A model generated the notes under the pieces. That model did not search any database and was not told the origin of the DNA. It saw only the letters and a program-made list of their open reading frames with translations. A program made the position numbers and the translations under genes. Shown here piece after piece: positions 21,550-35,200 of a stretch of 64,000 nt of DNA (positions are counted from its first letter, which is position 1; every line of letters begins with the position of its first letter). The DNA is taken from the NCBI GenBank assembly GCA_014281115.1, contig JACONQ010000014.1:62001-126000 (forward strand), written 5' to 3'. The DNA is from Laburnicola sp. R22_1. Its lineage: Eukaryota > Ascomycota > Dothideomycetes > Pleosporales > Didymosphaeriaceae.

Positions 21550-24500
21550 TCATAGTCCAAAAGCTTCCATCCTGTCTTCCAATTCGTCAAGGTCGACCTC
21601 TTGGTCGGTGATCCTACCCCTGACGTCTTCAAGTCCGAGTTGATTTACGAACTTAGTCCATTTGCCAGCTGGCAGAGCCTTTGTAAGGCCATCTGCTGCT
21701 ATTTCTTCTAATTGTTGGTACTGGATTTTGATAGCTCCACGTACTACTTCTTGTCGAAGCCAATAATTGTGTATGTCGACGTGCCTAAGCTTTGTTTGTA
21801 ACTTGGCAATTTCTTTGGTAACAAGTCGGATAGTTTGTTGATTGTCGCAATTGATGGTGATTGTTAAGGATAAGAGTTTGATTTTGAGTTCAGCGATTAA
21901 CCAAGCCGTAAAGAGTGCCTCCTTTGCAACCTGTGAGAGTGCTAGCAACTCAGCTTTAGTTGTCAAAGTGGTAACAGTGTCTTGTTTGTTTGCCTTCTAG
22001 GCGACAAGTCCACCAAACAGCTTAATAATGTATCCTTGCAAGCTCTTTCTATTGAGGGTATTGTCTGCAAACGACGCGTTGCTAGCAACCTTGTAGGTGT
22101 CTGCATCTCCAAAGCGTAGCCCTAGTGATTGGGTGGAGGATAAGTATAGCAGTACACGGTCGGCGGCTTTGTGATGGTCGTCGCTGGGATTTAATAGGAA
22201 GCGCGATAATTGGGAGCTTGCGAAAGCGATATTAGGGCGCGTGGTTACTGCAGCGTACAGGATTGATCCTATCTTTCGCTAGTATTGGTTGATCTCTGCC
22301 TTTGTGGCGAGTCCTTCTTGAGGTAGCAGTTCGACTGCTGACATTGGGGTTTTGTGTTTAAGGTCGCGTCGGTCGATAAGGCGACTGATCTTGTCTACAT
22401 AGGACGCCTGTGATAGCCAGAGTTGCCTACTTGCACGGTCTCTAACGATTTCAATCCCTAGAAACTACTAAAGATCGTTACCTCCAGTAAGGGTGAACTT
22501 TATACTTATCTTTTTTATTACTGCGTTAGCAGCGTGTTTCTGATCCCTTAAGTAGGCGACAATAAGGTCGTCTACATAGAAGAATATAATAATGCTGTCT
22601 TTGATCATACAGCAAGGCTCATAAGGGACTGCGGCAAAACCGAGATCCTTAAGAGCACTGGTAAATTCTCTCTGCCACAGCAGTGGTAAGATTCGAAGAC
22701 CATATAGTGCCTTATGCAACTGTAGGATAGTGCTAGGTCGGGTATAACCTCGGGGCATTCTCATGTAGAGTTCTCTGTCCAGTTTCGCATGGACGAAAGC
22801 GTTGGTGACGTCGTACTGGCTGAGCTCTAGGTCATACCGAGCTGCCATAGCCATGAGTAGGCGAAATGATCGTCCTGCGAGGGTTGCGGCGTAGGTGTCT
22901 TGAGTAGTAAGGTGGCGTTGTTGATCTCCACGTACTACCAACCTAGCCTTGCACTTCTGAAATCGATGATGTTTGTCGAGTTTGTATGTATACACCTATA
23001 TGCAGTCGAGGATTTGGTGGCCGCGTGATCGCACTGGGGCAACGGGCACCTCACTCCAAGACCTCATCTCTTTGTGGCTTTGTAGGTGTACTCGCTCAGC
23101 ATCCTTCCACATATTGAATAGTGGGTGGTCTTCTAACCGTGTTCCGCAAGATGGAGGCTCCGGCAATTCACTTTGGTGGGGTTTCTTTCCTGCTGCAAGC
23201 ATGCGATTGAATTGCGCTTTGTCAAGCGGCTTCCCCTTGTATTTGCCTCTGCTACCTGCCTGTGTTCCGGCTAGGAAAGCGGCTGCCCATGGCACAGCAC
23301 GTTGATCTGGCTGTGTTGATCCTATGGGTACTTGTTCATGTTGATCGTCTTTAAAACTCGCCATTGATTGGGCAAGTAATGTGACAGGCGGAGGTGTCGC
23401 TGGTGGTGTTGGGTAGGTGTAATTGATCTTCCTCCCCTGATAGTACCCCGGAGGGTCCTCCTCATCCTCGCGATTGCGTGAGTCAGTGATCGACTCATCC
23501 TCATAGAAGGATTCAGTGTTTTCTTGTTCGGGTGGTGGAGGTGGCAACTCCACTGATCGGGTCCATGCAGCAATCTCTTCAGTAGTACTGTGCATAAGGT
23601 TGTCTAACAGATCTTCTGTTTTGCCTAAGAACACCTTATCTTCGTCAAAGATGACGTCGCGTGTGCTAATAACTTTGTTGAGTGGTGGGATCCATACCCT
23701 CCAGATGTTTAATGATCGGTAGCCCACTAGGTATCCAACCCATGCCTTTGGGTCTAACCTTTGGAGCTTGCTCTTGCCGCGTTTTGTATTGTCAGTCAAG
23801 GCGAAGGCTTTACAGCCATAGGCCCTAAGGTGAGCCTGGTTTGGTTTCTTTGGTTGAGTGACAATGCCGTTTTGGTAAGCAACTGTCGTAAAGAATACTT
23901 CGTGTGGTGATCGCCATCGGTTGGCGTAGTTTGGAGTTCGATTGTATAGGTATACGGCCGCTCGTGTGATTTCTAGCCATAGGTTAAAGGGAAGGTTGGC
24001 GTCAAGTCGCATTGCACGACCCTTCTCCTTAATTACACCCCCTGAGCGTTCAGCTCCTCCATTTTGAGCTTGGGTGTCAGGTGCTGAAGGCTCAATAACG
24101 ATACCTTCACTAATGCACCACCTGTGAACGTCTTGTTTGACTGAGAAGATCTCATTGTCGGATTCAATAACTTTGATAGTCACATTAAATTGTACTTTCA
24201 TGAATTGTACAAATTCCTTCAGCAACTTAATAATTGTTCGTGCTGGTCGGTTGTCTTTGAAATAGAAGTCCCAAGCCATGCCTGAGAATCGATCGGTGAT
24301 GAGCATCTGGCTTTTCTCGCCGGTAAAGCTCTGATCTTCGTAGTCGTGAAAGTCTATAGCGACTCTCTCACCAGGACCGTCATTGATTTGCCTAGGTTGT
24401 TGTCTGATTTGTCGCTTAAGCTTTAATCTGCCGCAAGCGTCGCATTGGACCGTAGTAAGTCCTTTAAGCCGCACCCCCTCACAGTGATTCACAGTGTGTT

Positions 24501-26349
24501 CTAGTGCCTGGGGACCTGGGTGGCCTAGTCGTTTGTGCCAGGTGATGGCGTCTGCCTTCTGCGCTCGTCGTGCGGTGCGCGTGGTGATTTTGTGTGTGGC
24601 ATACGTACTATTGTGTATAGTACGATTTTGTTCGGGCATGTATTCTAGTACCCATTGACCGTAGAGTTCTTGAAGTTCGGCTAGGACTGTATTGTCCCTT
24701 CTCTTGATTGTTATTGGATCTGCCTTTGTGTCCCACTAGAGGCCTTGCCTGCGGAGTAATTGGAAAGACACTAGGTTGCATAGCAGATCAGGGCAGTAGG
24801 CGATGTTGTCTAGCCTTAGTACCCTATTTCCTTGTACGCTTTTGACGTGTAGATAGACACTCCCATATCCCCTTATCCAAACTCGTGATGATCCCGCCCA
24901 TATGAAGTCTCCTGGCGACGGTGGTCGCAGCGTGACGAAACGATCGATATCGTTGAAGATATGGCAGGTTGTGCCAGAATCGAGGATCGCGGAGTAACGT
25001 AGTGGGTAGGTGTTCGGGTCTAAGTGGTAGGAGGCTGCGATAGCATTAAAGCTCGCTAAGAGGACGGTGATTTGTCTGCCATCTAGTCATTCATCGTCAG
25101 TAATCTCAGTGATTCGAGTTGGAGTAGGAGTGCTTGATTGTTTGATTCTTGGTGTCTGTGATCTTGGACGCTTTACAGATCTTACGCTCTCTATAAGCGC
25201 AGGGTCATTTTCTATCCTGAACTTCATAAGGGCCTTTATTGCTGGCTTCGGTTGAAACCAATCAGGTGCCTTGTTAGGAAATGCGTAAAAGCAGTCTTGC
25301 AGACTATGGCGTTGTTCACAAGTAGGGCACTTGGGGTATGATCCTCTCTAGCCACTAACTGCTGTTGGCTCATTGTCTGTGTTCGCGGACTGCTTGGATT
25401 TGGCTTTAGAGCCAGCTTTCTTGGCGCGTGATCTGCCTCGCTTGAGTGATACTGCTTTATCCACAGGATGGGCGTCCCCATCTGCGGTCTGGGTGGGTGC
25501 ACCACCGTCAGCGAGAGATGGTCCTGCAACAGCAAAGGCGCCCCTTTGTTTACCCTTAATCGGGTGCTGCATCGCCATTTGATCTCGAAAGAGTTTCACC
25601 ATATCTTTTCTTAAAGTGTTTGGGTCCTTATTCCTATGTTGCATGAAGGTTGTAACCCACTAGGATGCGATGTTGGTAACCGCCTTCATAAAATCTTATT
25701 TGACTAAGTCTAGCAACGTAAGTTCTGGCACACTATTGTGCTCTGCTTCTGTTGCTGCATAATCGTACTCAGTGAGCCAGGTGGACCATAATCCAGCTGA
25801 TCTCATGGGCTTGAGAGCGTCTTGGTATCTGATCCTCGCTCGTCGTAGTTCGTCGTTTTAGTCTACCCCAACCGTGTTTGTGAGGTTGATGATCCATTGT
25901 CTAATTAATTGATCTGGGGTGCAGCAATTGGTCTGCAAGTGTGCCAAGGTCGTTGATTGAATGAGGGCAACTATCTTGTCGAGGTTCGCCTTCTGTTGTT
26001 CGTACCTTCGGTCGAGTAACTTGAAAGTTTCGAGTTGATCCTTATAGAGGTCGTAATCCTCTCTGTACGCCCTTACGCTAGTCGTTGACAGGTCTGACGG
26101 CCTTGTTGGGCGTGCGCGAGGGTTGTCGGTATTCGCGTTAATAAACGCTGGGCTTGGTGCATAGCCAACACTAATGTTCAGTGGGATTGGAATGACTAGT
26201 TGGGTCATAGGTTGGATCTCTTGGTCTGGGTCGATGATATCCCAGATCCCTAGAGATTGGGCGCGGGCTTTGATTTGCCTTAGCCATGGTGTATAGTTCG
26301 AGTAATCGGATAGGATCACTGTGGGATCTCTGAGCGTCGATAAAGACAT
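21550..26349 (-). pseudogene. Copia gag-pol, copy 1
   Basis: One minus-strand frame from ATG 26349 (MSLSTLRDPTVILSDYSNYT) to TGA 21550, about 1,600 codons with scattered TAG/TAA. Gag is followed by a CCHC-like box, CPTCEQRHSLQDC, near 25320-25280. The protease motif ILDSGTTCHIF is near 24990. The integrase has HKRLGHPG, CDACGRLK, an AIDFHDYED block, VIESDNE and APDTQAQNGGAERS at 24560-24030. The reverse transcriptase includes TAG 22996 and an intact YVDD at 22578-22567. RNase H is at 21966-21550 (KAELLALSQVAKEALF, INCDNQQTI, ADGLTKALP). No TGG-type primer binding site adjoins the LTR. Catalytic motifs persist; stops alone inactivate it. Confidence 0.9.
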
Positions 26350-26385
26350 AATAATCAGCTTAATTGAGGCAGTGAGACTCTTAAT

Positions 26386-26677
26386 TGTCAAATATACGGG
26401 TATTCTTGATGAGTTGAGATGGAAAAGTGGTGGGTTGATTGATTGATTGTGTGTGTTCTGTCGGAGAAGCTCGGCTACCTCGAGAAGTAACTATCTAGTA
26501 CTAAGCCGCACTAGTACTATTTAGACTAGTACAGGGGCAGTGTAAAATAGTAGTGCGCCAGCCTCCTTAGTGTATTTCACAGTGAAATCACTGTGATTTA
26601 CACTAATTACCACTGTAAGGGGCCATATAATCGTACACACCTACCCACTGGATTTCACAGTGACTGTCTATCTGACA
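26386..26677 (-). repeat. Copia array LTR 2 (shared, middle)
   Basis: Same 292 bp as LTR 1 with few transitions. It is the 5' LTR of copy 1 and the 3' LTR of copy 2. No 5-bp duplication flanks it. Confidence 0.93.
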
Positions 26678-26737
26678 CACCCCCTCAGCTTGGAACCATC
26701 TCAAGCTGGACCCAATTCTTCGCAGCCGTACTATAAC

Positions 26738-29700
26738 TCATAGTCCAAAAGCTTCCATCCTGTCTTCCAATTCGTCAAGGTCGACCTCTTGGTCGGTGAT
26801 CCTACCCCTGACGTCTTCAAGTCCGAGTTGATTTACGAACTTAGTCCATTTGCCAGCTGGCAGAGCCTTTGTAAGGCCATCTGCTGCTATTTCTTCTAAT
26901 TGTTGGTACTGGATTTTAATAGCTCCACGTACTACTTCTTATCGAAGCCAATGATTGTGTATGTCGACGTGCCTAAGCTTTGTTTGTAACTTGGCAATTT
27001 CTTTAGTAACAAGTCGGATAGTTTGTTAATTGTCGCAATTGATGGTGATTGTTGAGGATGAGAGTTTAATTTTGAGTTTAGCGATTAACCAAGCTATAAA
27101 AAGTGCCTCCTTTGCAACCTGTAAGAGTGCTAGCAACTCAGCTTTAGTTGTCGAAGTGGTAACAGTGTCTTGTTTGTTTGCCTTCTAGGCGACAAGTCCA
27201 CTAAACAGCTTAATAATGTATTCTTGCAAGCTCTTTCTATTAAGGGTATTGTCTGCAAACGACGCGTCGCTAGCAATCTTATAGGTGTCTGCATCTCCAA
27301 AGCGTAGCCCTAGTGATTGGGTGGAGGATAAGTATAGTAGTACACGGTTGGCGGCTTTGTGATGGTCGTCGCTGGGATTTGATAGGAAGCGCGATAATTG
27401 GGAGCTTGCGAAAGCGATATTAGGGCGCGTGGTTACTGCAGCGTACAGGATTGATCCTATCTTTCGCTAGTATTAGTTGATCTCTGCCTTTGTGGCGAGT
27501 CCTTCTTGAGGTAGCAGTTTGACTGCTGACATTAGGGTTTTGTGTTTGAGGTCGCGTTGGTCGATAAGGCGACTGATCTTGTCTATATAGGACGCCTGTG
27601 ATAGCCAGAGTTGCCTACTTGCACGGTCTCTGACGATTTCAATCCCTAGAAACTACTAAAGATCGTTACCTCCAGTAAGGGTGAACTTTGTACTTATCTT
27701 TTTTATTACTGCGTTAGCAGCGTGTTTCTGATCCCTTAAGTAGGCGACGATAAGGTCGTCTACATAGAAGAATATAATGATGCTGTCTTTAATTATACAG
27801 CAAGGCTTATAAGGGACTGCGGCAAAACCGAGATCCTTGAGAGCACTGGTAAATTCTCTCTGCCACAGCAGTGGTGAGATTCGAAGACCATATAGTGCCT
27901 TATGCAACTGTAGGATAGTGCTGGGTCGGGTATAACCTCGGGGCATTCTCATGTAGAGTTCTCTGTCCAGTTTCGCATGGACGAAAGCGTTAGTGACGTC
28001 GTACTGGCTGAGCTCTAGGTCATACCGAGCTGCCATAGCCATGAGTAGGCGAAATGATCGTCCTGCGAGGGTTGCGGCGTAGGTGTCTTGAGTAGTAAGG
28101 TGGCGTTGTTGATCTCTACGTACTACCAACCTAGCCTTGCACTTCTGAAATCAATGATGTTTGTCAAGTTTGTATGTATACACCTATATGCAGTCGAGGA
28201 TTTGGTGGCCGCGTGATCGCACTAGGGCAACGGGCACCTCACTCCAAGACCTCATCTCTTTGTGGCTTTGTAGGTGTACTCGCTCAGCATCCTTCCACAT
28301 ATTGAATAGTGGGTGGTCTTCTAACTGTGTTCCGCAAGATAGAGGCTCCGGCAATTTACTTTAGTAGGGTTTCTTTCCTGCTGTAAGCATGCGATTAAAT
28401 TGCGCTTTGTCGAGCGGCTTCCCCTTGTATTTGCCTCTGCTACCTGCCTGTGTTCCAGCTAGGAAAGCGGCTGCCCATAGCACAGCACGTTGATCTGGCT
28501 GTGTTAATCCTATAGGTACTTGTTTATGTTGATCGTCTTTAAAACTCGCCATTGATTGGGCAAGTAATGTGACAGGCGGAGGTGTTGCCAGTGGTGTTGG
28601 GTAGGTGTAATTAATCTTCCTCCCCTGATAGTACCCTGGAGGGTCCTCCTCATCCTCGCGATTGCGTGAGTCAGTGATCGACTCATCCTCATAGAAGGAT
28701 TCAGTGTTTTCTTATTCGGGTGGTGGAGGTGGCAACTCTACTAATCGGGTCCATGCAGCAATCTCTTTAGTAGTACTATGCATAAGGTTGTCCAACAGAT
28801 CTTCTATTTTGCCTAAGAACACCTTATCTTCGTTAAAGATAACGTCGCGTGTGCTGATAACTTTGTTGAGTAGTGGGATCCATACCCTCCAGATGTTTGA
28901 TGATCGGTAGCCCACTAGGTATCCAACCCATGCCTTTGGGTCTAACCTTTGGAGCTTGCTCTTGCCGCGTTTTATATTGTCGGTCAAGGCGAAGGCTTTA
29001 CAGCCATAGGCCCTGAGGTGAGCCTGGTTTGGTTTCTTTGGTTAAGTGACAATGCTGTTTTGGTAAGCAACTGTCGTAAAGAATACTTTGTGTGGTGATC
29101 GCCATTGGTTGGCGTAGTTTGGAGTTCGATTGTATAGGTATACGGCCGCTCGTGTGATTTCTGGCCATAGGTTAAAGGGAAGGTTGGCGTCAAGTCGCAT
29201 TGCACGACCCTTCTCCTTAATTACACCCCCTGAGCGTTCAGCTCCTCCATTTTAAGCTTGGGTGTCAGGTGCTGAAGGCTCAATAACGATACCTTCACTA
29301 ATGCACCACCTGTGAACGTCTTGTTTGACTAAGAAGATCTCATTGTCGGATTCAATGACTTTGATAGTCACATTGAATTGTACTTTCATGAATTGTACAA
29401 ATTCCTTCAGCAACTTGATGATTATTCGTGCTGGTCGGTTGTCTTTGAAATAGAAGTCCCAAGCCATGCCTGAGAATCGATCGGTGATGAGCATCTGGCT
29501 TTTCTCGCTGGTAAAGCTCTGATCTTCGTAGTCGTGAAAGTCTATAGCGACTCTCTCACCAGGACTGTTATTGATTTGCCTAGGTTGTTGTCTGATTTGT
29601 CGCTTAAGCTTTGATCTGCCGCAAGCGTCGCATTGGACCGTAGTAAGTCCTTTGAGCCGCACCCCCTCACAGTGATTCACAGTGTGTTCTAGTGCCTGGG

Positions 29701-31537
29701 GACCTGGGTGGCCTAGTCGTTTGTGCCAGGTGATGGCGTCTGCCTTCTGCGCTCGTCGTGCGGTGCGCGTGGTGATTTTGTGTGTGGCATACGTACTATT
29801 GTGTATAGTACGATTTTGTTTGGGCATGTATTCTAGTACCCATTGACCGTAGAGTTCTTGAAGTTCGGCTAGGACTGTATTGTCCCTTCTCTTGATTGTT
29901 GTTGGATCTGCCTTTATGTCCCACTAGAGGCCTTGCCTGCGGAGTAATTGGAAAGACACTAGGTTGCATAGCAGATCAGGGCAGTAGGCGATGTTGTCTA
30001 GCCTTAGTACCCTATTTCCTTGTACGCTTTTGACGTGTAGATGGACACTCCCATATCCCCTTATCCAAACTTGTGATGATCCCGCCCATATGAAGTCTCC
30101 TGGCGACGGTGGTCGCAGCGTGACGAAATGATCGATATCGTTGAAGATATGGCAGGTTGTGCCAGAATCGAGGATCGCGGAGTAACGTAGTGGGTAGGTG
30201 TTTAGGTCTGAGTGGTAGGAGGCTGCGATAGCATTAAAGCTCGCTGAGAGGACGGTGATTTGTCTGCCATCTAGTCATTCATCGTCAGTAATCTCAGTGA
30301 TTCGAGTTGGAGTAGGAGTGCTTGATTGTTTGATTCTTGGTGTCTGTGATCTTGGACGCTTTACGGATCTTACGCTCTCTATAAGCGCAGGGTCATTTTC
30401 CATCCTGAACTTCATAAGGGCCTTCATTGCTGGCTTCAGTTGAAACCAATTAGGTGCCTTGTTAGGAAATGCGTAAAAGCAGTCTTGCAGACTATGGCGT
30501 TGTTTACAAGCAGGGCACTTGGGGTATGATCCTCTCTAGCCACCAACTGCCGTTGGCTCATCGTCTGTGTTCGCGGACTGCTTGGATTTGGCTTTAGAGC
30601 CAGCTTTCTTGGCGCGTGATCTGCCTCGCTTGAGTGATACTGCTTTATCCACAGGATGGGCGTCCCCATCTGCGGTCTGGGTGGGTGCACCACCGTCAGC
30701 GAGAGATGGTCCTGCAACAGCAAAGGCGCCCCTTTGTTTACCCTTGATCGGGTGCTGCATCGCCATTTGATCTCGGAAGAGTTTCACCATATCTTTTCTT
30801 AAAGTGTTCAGGTCCTTATTCCCATGTTGCATGAAGGTTGTAACCCACTAGGATGCGACGTTGGTAACCGCCTTCATAAAATCTTGTTTAACTAAGTCTA
30901 GCAACGTAAGTTCTGGCACACTATTGTGCTCTGCTTCTGTTGCTGCATGATCGTACTCAGTGAGCCAGGTGGACCATGATCCAGCTGATCTCATGGGCTT
31001 AAGAGCGTCTTAGTATCTAATCCTCGCTCGTCGTAGTTCGTCGTTTTGGTCTACCCCAACCGTGTTTGTGAGGTTAATGATCCATTGTCTGATTAATTGA
31101 TCTAGGGTGCAGCAATTGGTCTGCAAGTGTGCCGAGGTCGTTAATTAAATGAGGGCAACTATCTTGTCGAGGTTCGCCTTCTGTTGTTCGTACCTTCGGT
31201 CGAGTAACTTGAAAGTTTCGAGTTGATCCTTATAGAGGTCGTAATCCTCTCTGTACGCCCTTACGCCAGTCGTCGACAGGTCTGACGGCCTTGTTGGGCG
31301 TGCGCGAGGGTTGTCGGTATTCGCGTTAATAAACGCTGGGCTTGGTGCATAGCCAACACTAATATTCAGTGGGATTGGAATAACTAGTTGGGTCATAGGT
31401 TGGATCTCTTGGTCTGGGTCGATGATATCCCAGATCCCTAGAGATTGGGCGCGGGCTTTGATTTGCCTTAGCCATGGTGTATAGTTTGAGTAATCGGATA
31501 GGATTACTGTGGGATCTCTGAGCGTCGATAAAGACAT
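26738..31537 (-). pseudogene. Copia gag-pol, copy 2
   Basis: Same polyprotein as copy 1, ATG 31537 to TGA 26738, again one frame without frame-shifting indels but with more stops, notably in RNase H and integrase. The zinc-knuckle box CPACKQRHSLQDC is near 30505. YVDD is intact near 27765. Some stop codons are shared with copy 1 (for example the CTA at 24736-24738 and 29924-29926). These either predate the duplication or arose independently at preferred sites. Confidence 0.9.
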
Positions 31538-31573
31538 AATAATCAGCTTAATTGAGGCAGTGAGACTCTTAAT

Positions 31574-31865
31574 TGTCAAATATACGGGTATTCTTGATGA
31601 GTTGAGATGGAAAAGTGGTGGGTTGATTGATTGATTGTGTGTGTTCTGTTGGAGAAGCTCGGCTACCTCGAGAAGTAACTATCTAGTACTAAGCCGCACT
31701 AGTACTATTTAGACTAGTACAGGGGCAGTGTAAAACAGTAGTGCGCCAGCCTCCTTAGTGTATTTCACAGTGAAATCACTGTGATTTACACTGATTACCA
31801 CTGTAAGGGGCCATATGATCGTACACACCTACCCACTGGATTTCACAGTGACTGTCTATCTGACA
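31574..31865 (-). repeat. Copia array LTR 3 (right)
   Basis: Same 292 bp, followed by CCTTC at 31866-31870. It is the 5' LTR of copy 2. Confidence 0.93.
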
Positions 31866-31870
31866 CCTTC

Positions 31871-31957
31871 CTTTATTTTCCGTGGTTTAACTTTTTTATA
31901 ATTAAATCTTCTTAAACCTACTAAATATTTTACTTTCTATTATAAAAATACACTAAA
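31871..31957. other. AT-rich gap between array and solo LTR
   Basis: About 90 bp of AT-rich DNA with no identifiable feature. Confidence 0.4.
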
Positions 31958-32244
31958 TGTTGAATGGGTACTCTACAGCTAGCTGTATAGACATCGAATT
32001 CTAATCCTCTATACTGGCAAGCGTGGAGGGTGTACGGGGCGATCGTACGAGGAAAGGAAATAACATAACAGAACGACTTGGTATTGATTGCTTGTCTCTA
32101 GAGAGGGTGCGGATGAAAGGAGAAGATCTTGCGGCGCACGGGCCGCGGCGCACGGGCATCACGTGATCCCCACGTGATGCCATCGTGCGGCAATATTGAA
32201 ACCTCAACACCCTCAGGTGCCCTTGCCCGTACGGTGTACGGACA
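31958..32244 (+). repeat. Solo LTR (287 bp), forward
   Basis: TGTTGAATGGG...GTACGGACA, TG..CA ended, flanked by CTAAA at 31953-31957 and 32245-32249. It is GC-rich against extremely AT-rich surroundings, so it is younger than the RIP of its target. It is nearly identical, in opposite orientation, to 35425-35712: one base deleted and one substitution seen. Confidence 0.9.
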
Positions 32245-35200
32245 CTAAACTTTATATTTTACTATCTATTATATAATAAATCTACGTATCTATTTTCACT
32301 ACTAATTTATTGTATTCTTATAATATATTTATAATTTTTTTCATTCTTTTAACTATTTCTTTCTATTCTTTAACCTATTATTTATTTCTTTTCTATCTAT
32401 TTTTATTTCTTTTATTATATATAACCCTAACTCTTATCTTTTTATTTTATTTTTATATATATAATTTTCTATCTATAATTTCTTTATCTTTATTTTCTAT
32501 CTACTTACTATAACCTATTATTATCTCTACTATTCTGTAATATATTTCTATCCTTTCTATTAACTAATTCAATTCTGTACTATTTTTCTCTCTTACTGTC
32601 TATTTATAATTCTATTTCCACTATTAATAATCTATCTATATTAATGTATTTTTTATATATTTTTTTATATATTTTTTATATATTTTTATATATTTTTTAT
32701 ATATTTTTTATATATTTTTATATATTTTTTTATATATTTTTTTATATATTTTTTATATATTTTTTATATATTTTTATATATATTTTTTATATATTTTTTA
32801 TATATTTTTATATATTTTTATATATAGTTTTATATATATTTTTATATATATTTTTATATATATTTTTATATATATTTTTATATATATTTTTATATATATT
32901 TTTTATATATGTCTTTATATATTTTTATATATTTTTTTATATATTTTTTTATATTTTCTTTTATATCACTTTAAAACTTTCTTTTTACTTTAAAACTTTC
33001 TTTTTACTTTAAAACTTTCTTTTTATTTTAAAACTTTCTTTTTACTTTAAAACTTTCTTTTTACTTTAAAACTCTAATCCTCTTTTATTTTAAAACCCTA
33101 ACCATTTCTCTAATTTAAACACCTAACCCTTTTTTACTTTAAAACCCTAACCCTCTTTTTACTCTAAAACTCTAATATTCTTTTTACTTTAAATTTCTAA
33201 CCCTCTCTCTACTTTAAAATTATAACTCTTTCTCTCCTTTTAAACTCTAACTTTCTTTTTACTATAAAATTCTAACTCTTTTTATATATTCTACTCTACT
33301 ATTATTCTATTATAATTTTCTCTTATTATACTTTTTACTTTTCTTTTTTCTCTATTTATATTTAATATTCTCTTTTACTTTCCTCTTTACTTTTTTCTTT
33401 TTTTTTTCTTTTATATACTCTCTTCTATACTTTACCTAAATACCTATTTTTTTATAACTATCCTTATTATTATAACTATCCTTATTATTATAACTATCCT
33501 TATTATTATAACTATCCTTATTATTATAACTATCCTTATTATTATAACTTTACTTTATTTTATATTATGCTATATATATTTCTATTTTACTCTACTTTCT
33601 AATCTTAATCTTTTATCTTTTATCTTTTTACTCTGATTTTTTTCTATTTTTTTCCTTATATTCTTTTAAAACCCTAACTTTATTTTTACTCCTTATTTTA
33701 TACTACTCTTTAAACTTTTTTTATTTTTTGTTCTTCTAATTATACTCTTCTCTTTAACCATATATTTATATTTTTTTTTCTCTTTCTATCTTCTTTTTAA
33801 TTTTTCTTTCTTTTTTTAATCTTACTTTATTATCTTCTTATCTTTTATTTACCTACTTTTTCGCTCTACTTAAATATCTATTTTTATTATCTTATACTTA
33901 CTCTATAATTCTACTCTTTTTGTACTTTTCTTTACCCTTCTACTTCTTTGCCTACTTTTACTTTTAATTTAACTTTTTTTTACTTTAAACTCTTTTTTAA
34001 ACTTATTTCTTCTAAATATTTAACTCTTATTTTCTAATAAAACTTTAACTATTTACTTTATTACTAGTTTAATCTATTATTTCTTTTAACCTATCTTCAT
34101 CTTCTTTTTCTATTTAACTCTTAATTTTATTTATAATTTCTATATTTTACTATATAATAAAACCCTAACATAATAATAAAACCCTAACACTATAATTAAA
34201 TCCTAATATTATGATAAACCCTAAATACTATAATAAATCCTAAATACTATAATATAACTTATTACTTTTCTACTCTCTACTTTCCTCTACTCTATTTTCT
34301 TTTCTAATTTAACTTAAACTACTTTTACTTTTCTATTTTTCTACTTCTTCTACTCTACTTCTATCTTTTTATTCTTAAATTTAATTCTATAATAAATATA
34401 AATACTAAATCTTTATTTTTTCTTACTACTTTTCTATGATATATTAAATGCTTTTCTTTATAATCCTACTCTACTTTATTTCTATTCTCTCTATAATTTT
34501 CTTATTTCTACTCTTAATTATTTCTACTCTTAATTATATTTTATTTATATAACTAAATACTTTACTATACTTCTACTCTTATCTCTAATCTACTCTTCTT
34601 CTCTATCTACTCTTCTTCTCTATCTACTCTTCTTCTCTATCTACTCTTCTTCTCTGTCTACTTTCTTACTTATACTTCTACTTTTTATTTTTACTATCTT
34701 ACTACTTCTACTTCCTTTACTACTTATACTATTATTATTACCTCTACTTCTTTTCTTACTCTTACTACTTCTACTACTTCTCTTTTCCTTATTTCTATTT
34801 TTTTAATTTTTTTGTAAACTTTCTTTTTAACTCTTTACTTACCTTTAACTAATATTATTTTCTTATAACTCTTTTTATAAACTTTGATTATCTTTTCCCT
34901 TAAATATTCTACCTCTCTTTGTATTTAAAACCCTAATCCCTCCCCCTATATTAAAATTCTAACTCTCTCTCTATACTAAAAATGCTAATACTCTCTATAC
35001 GTAAAAACTCTAACCCTAACCCTTATCTATTTTATATAACAACTAACAACTAACAACTCACAACTAACAACTAACTAATAACTAACTAATAACTAATAAC
35101 TAACTTTAAACTCTATAGTTTATATACTACCTTTCTTATTTTCTACTTATATTTCGTCTACTCTTTTTACTTACTCTTTATTATATATAATCTTAACTCT

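Larger units (their letters stand above)
21199..31865 (-). mobile_element. Tandem copia array: three LTRs, two bodies
   Basis: LTRs of 292 bp at 21199, 26386 and 31574 enclose two bodies of 4,895-4,896 bp. The duplication CCTTC occurs only at the outer edges (21194-21198 and 31866-31870). The middle LTR joins body sequence on both sides with no target duplication. The array therefore behaves as one insertion that became a head-to-tail dimer sharing an LTR, for example by unequal recombination between LTRs. Both bodies read on the minus strand as gag-pol in a single frame. The copies differ mainly by C/T and G/A transitions. Confidence 0.93.

Noticed and set aside
25067..25582. Plus-strand open frames across the copia gag region (also 30255-30770)
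   Set aside because: They overlap the minus-strand gag-pol frame and appear in both copies only because the copies are alike; the minus frame carries the domains.
32310..33012. Open frames encoding Tyr/Phe/Leu/Ile-rich membrane-like proteins
   Set aside because: They arise from TATATATTTTT and T/C-rich repeats; there is no codon structure or start context.
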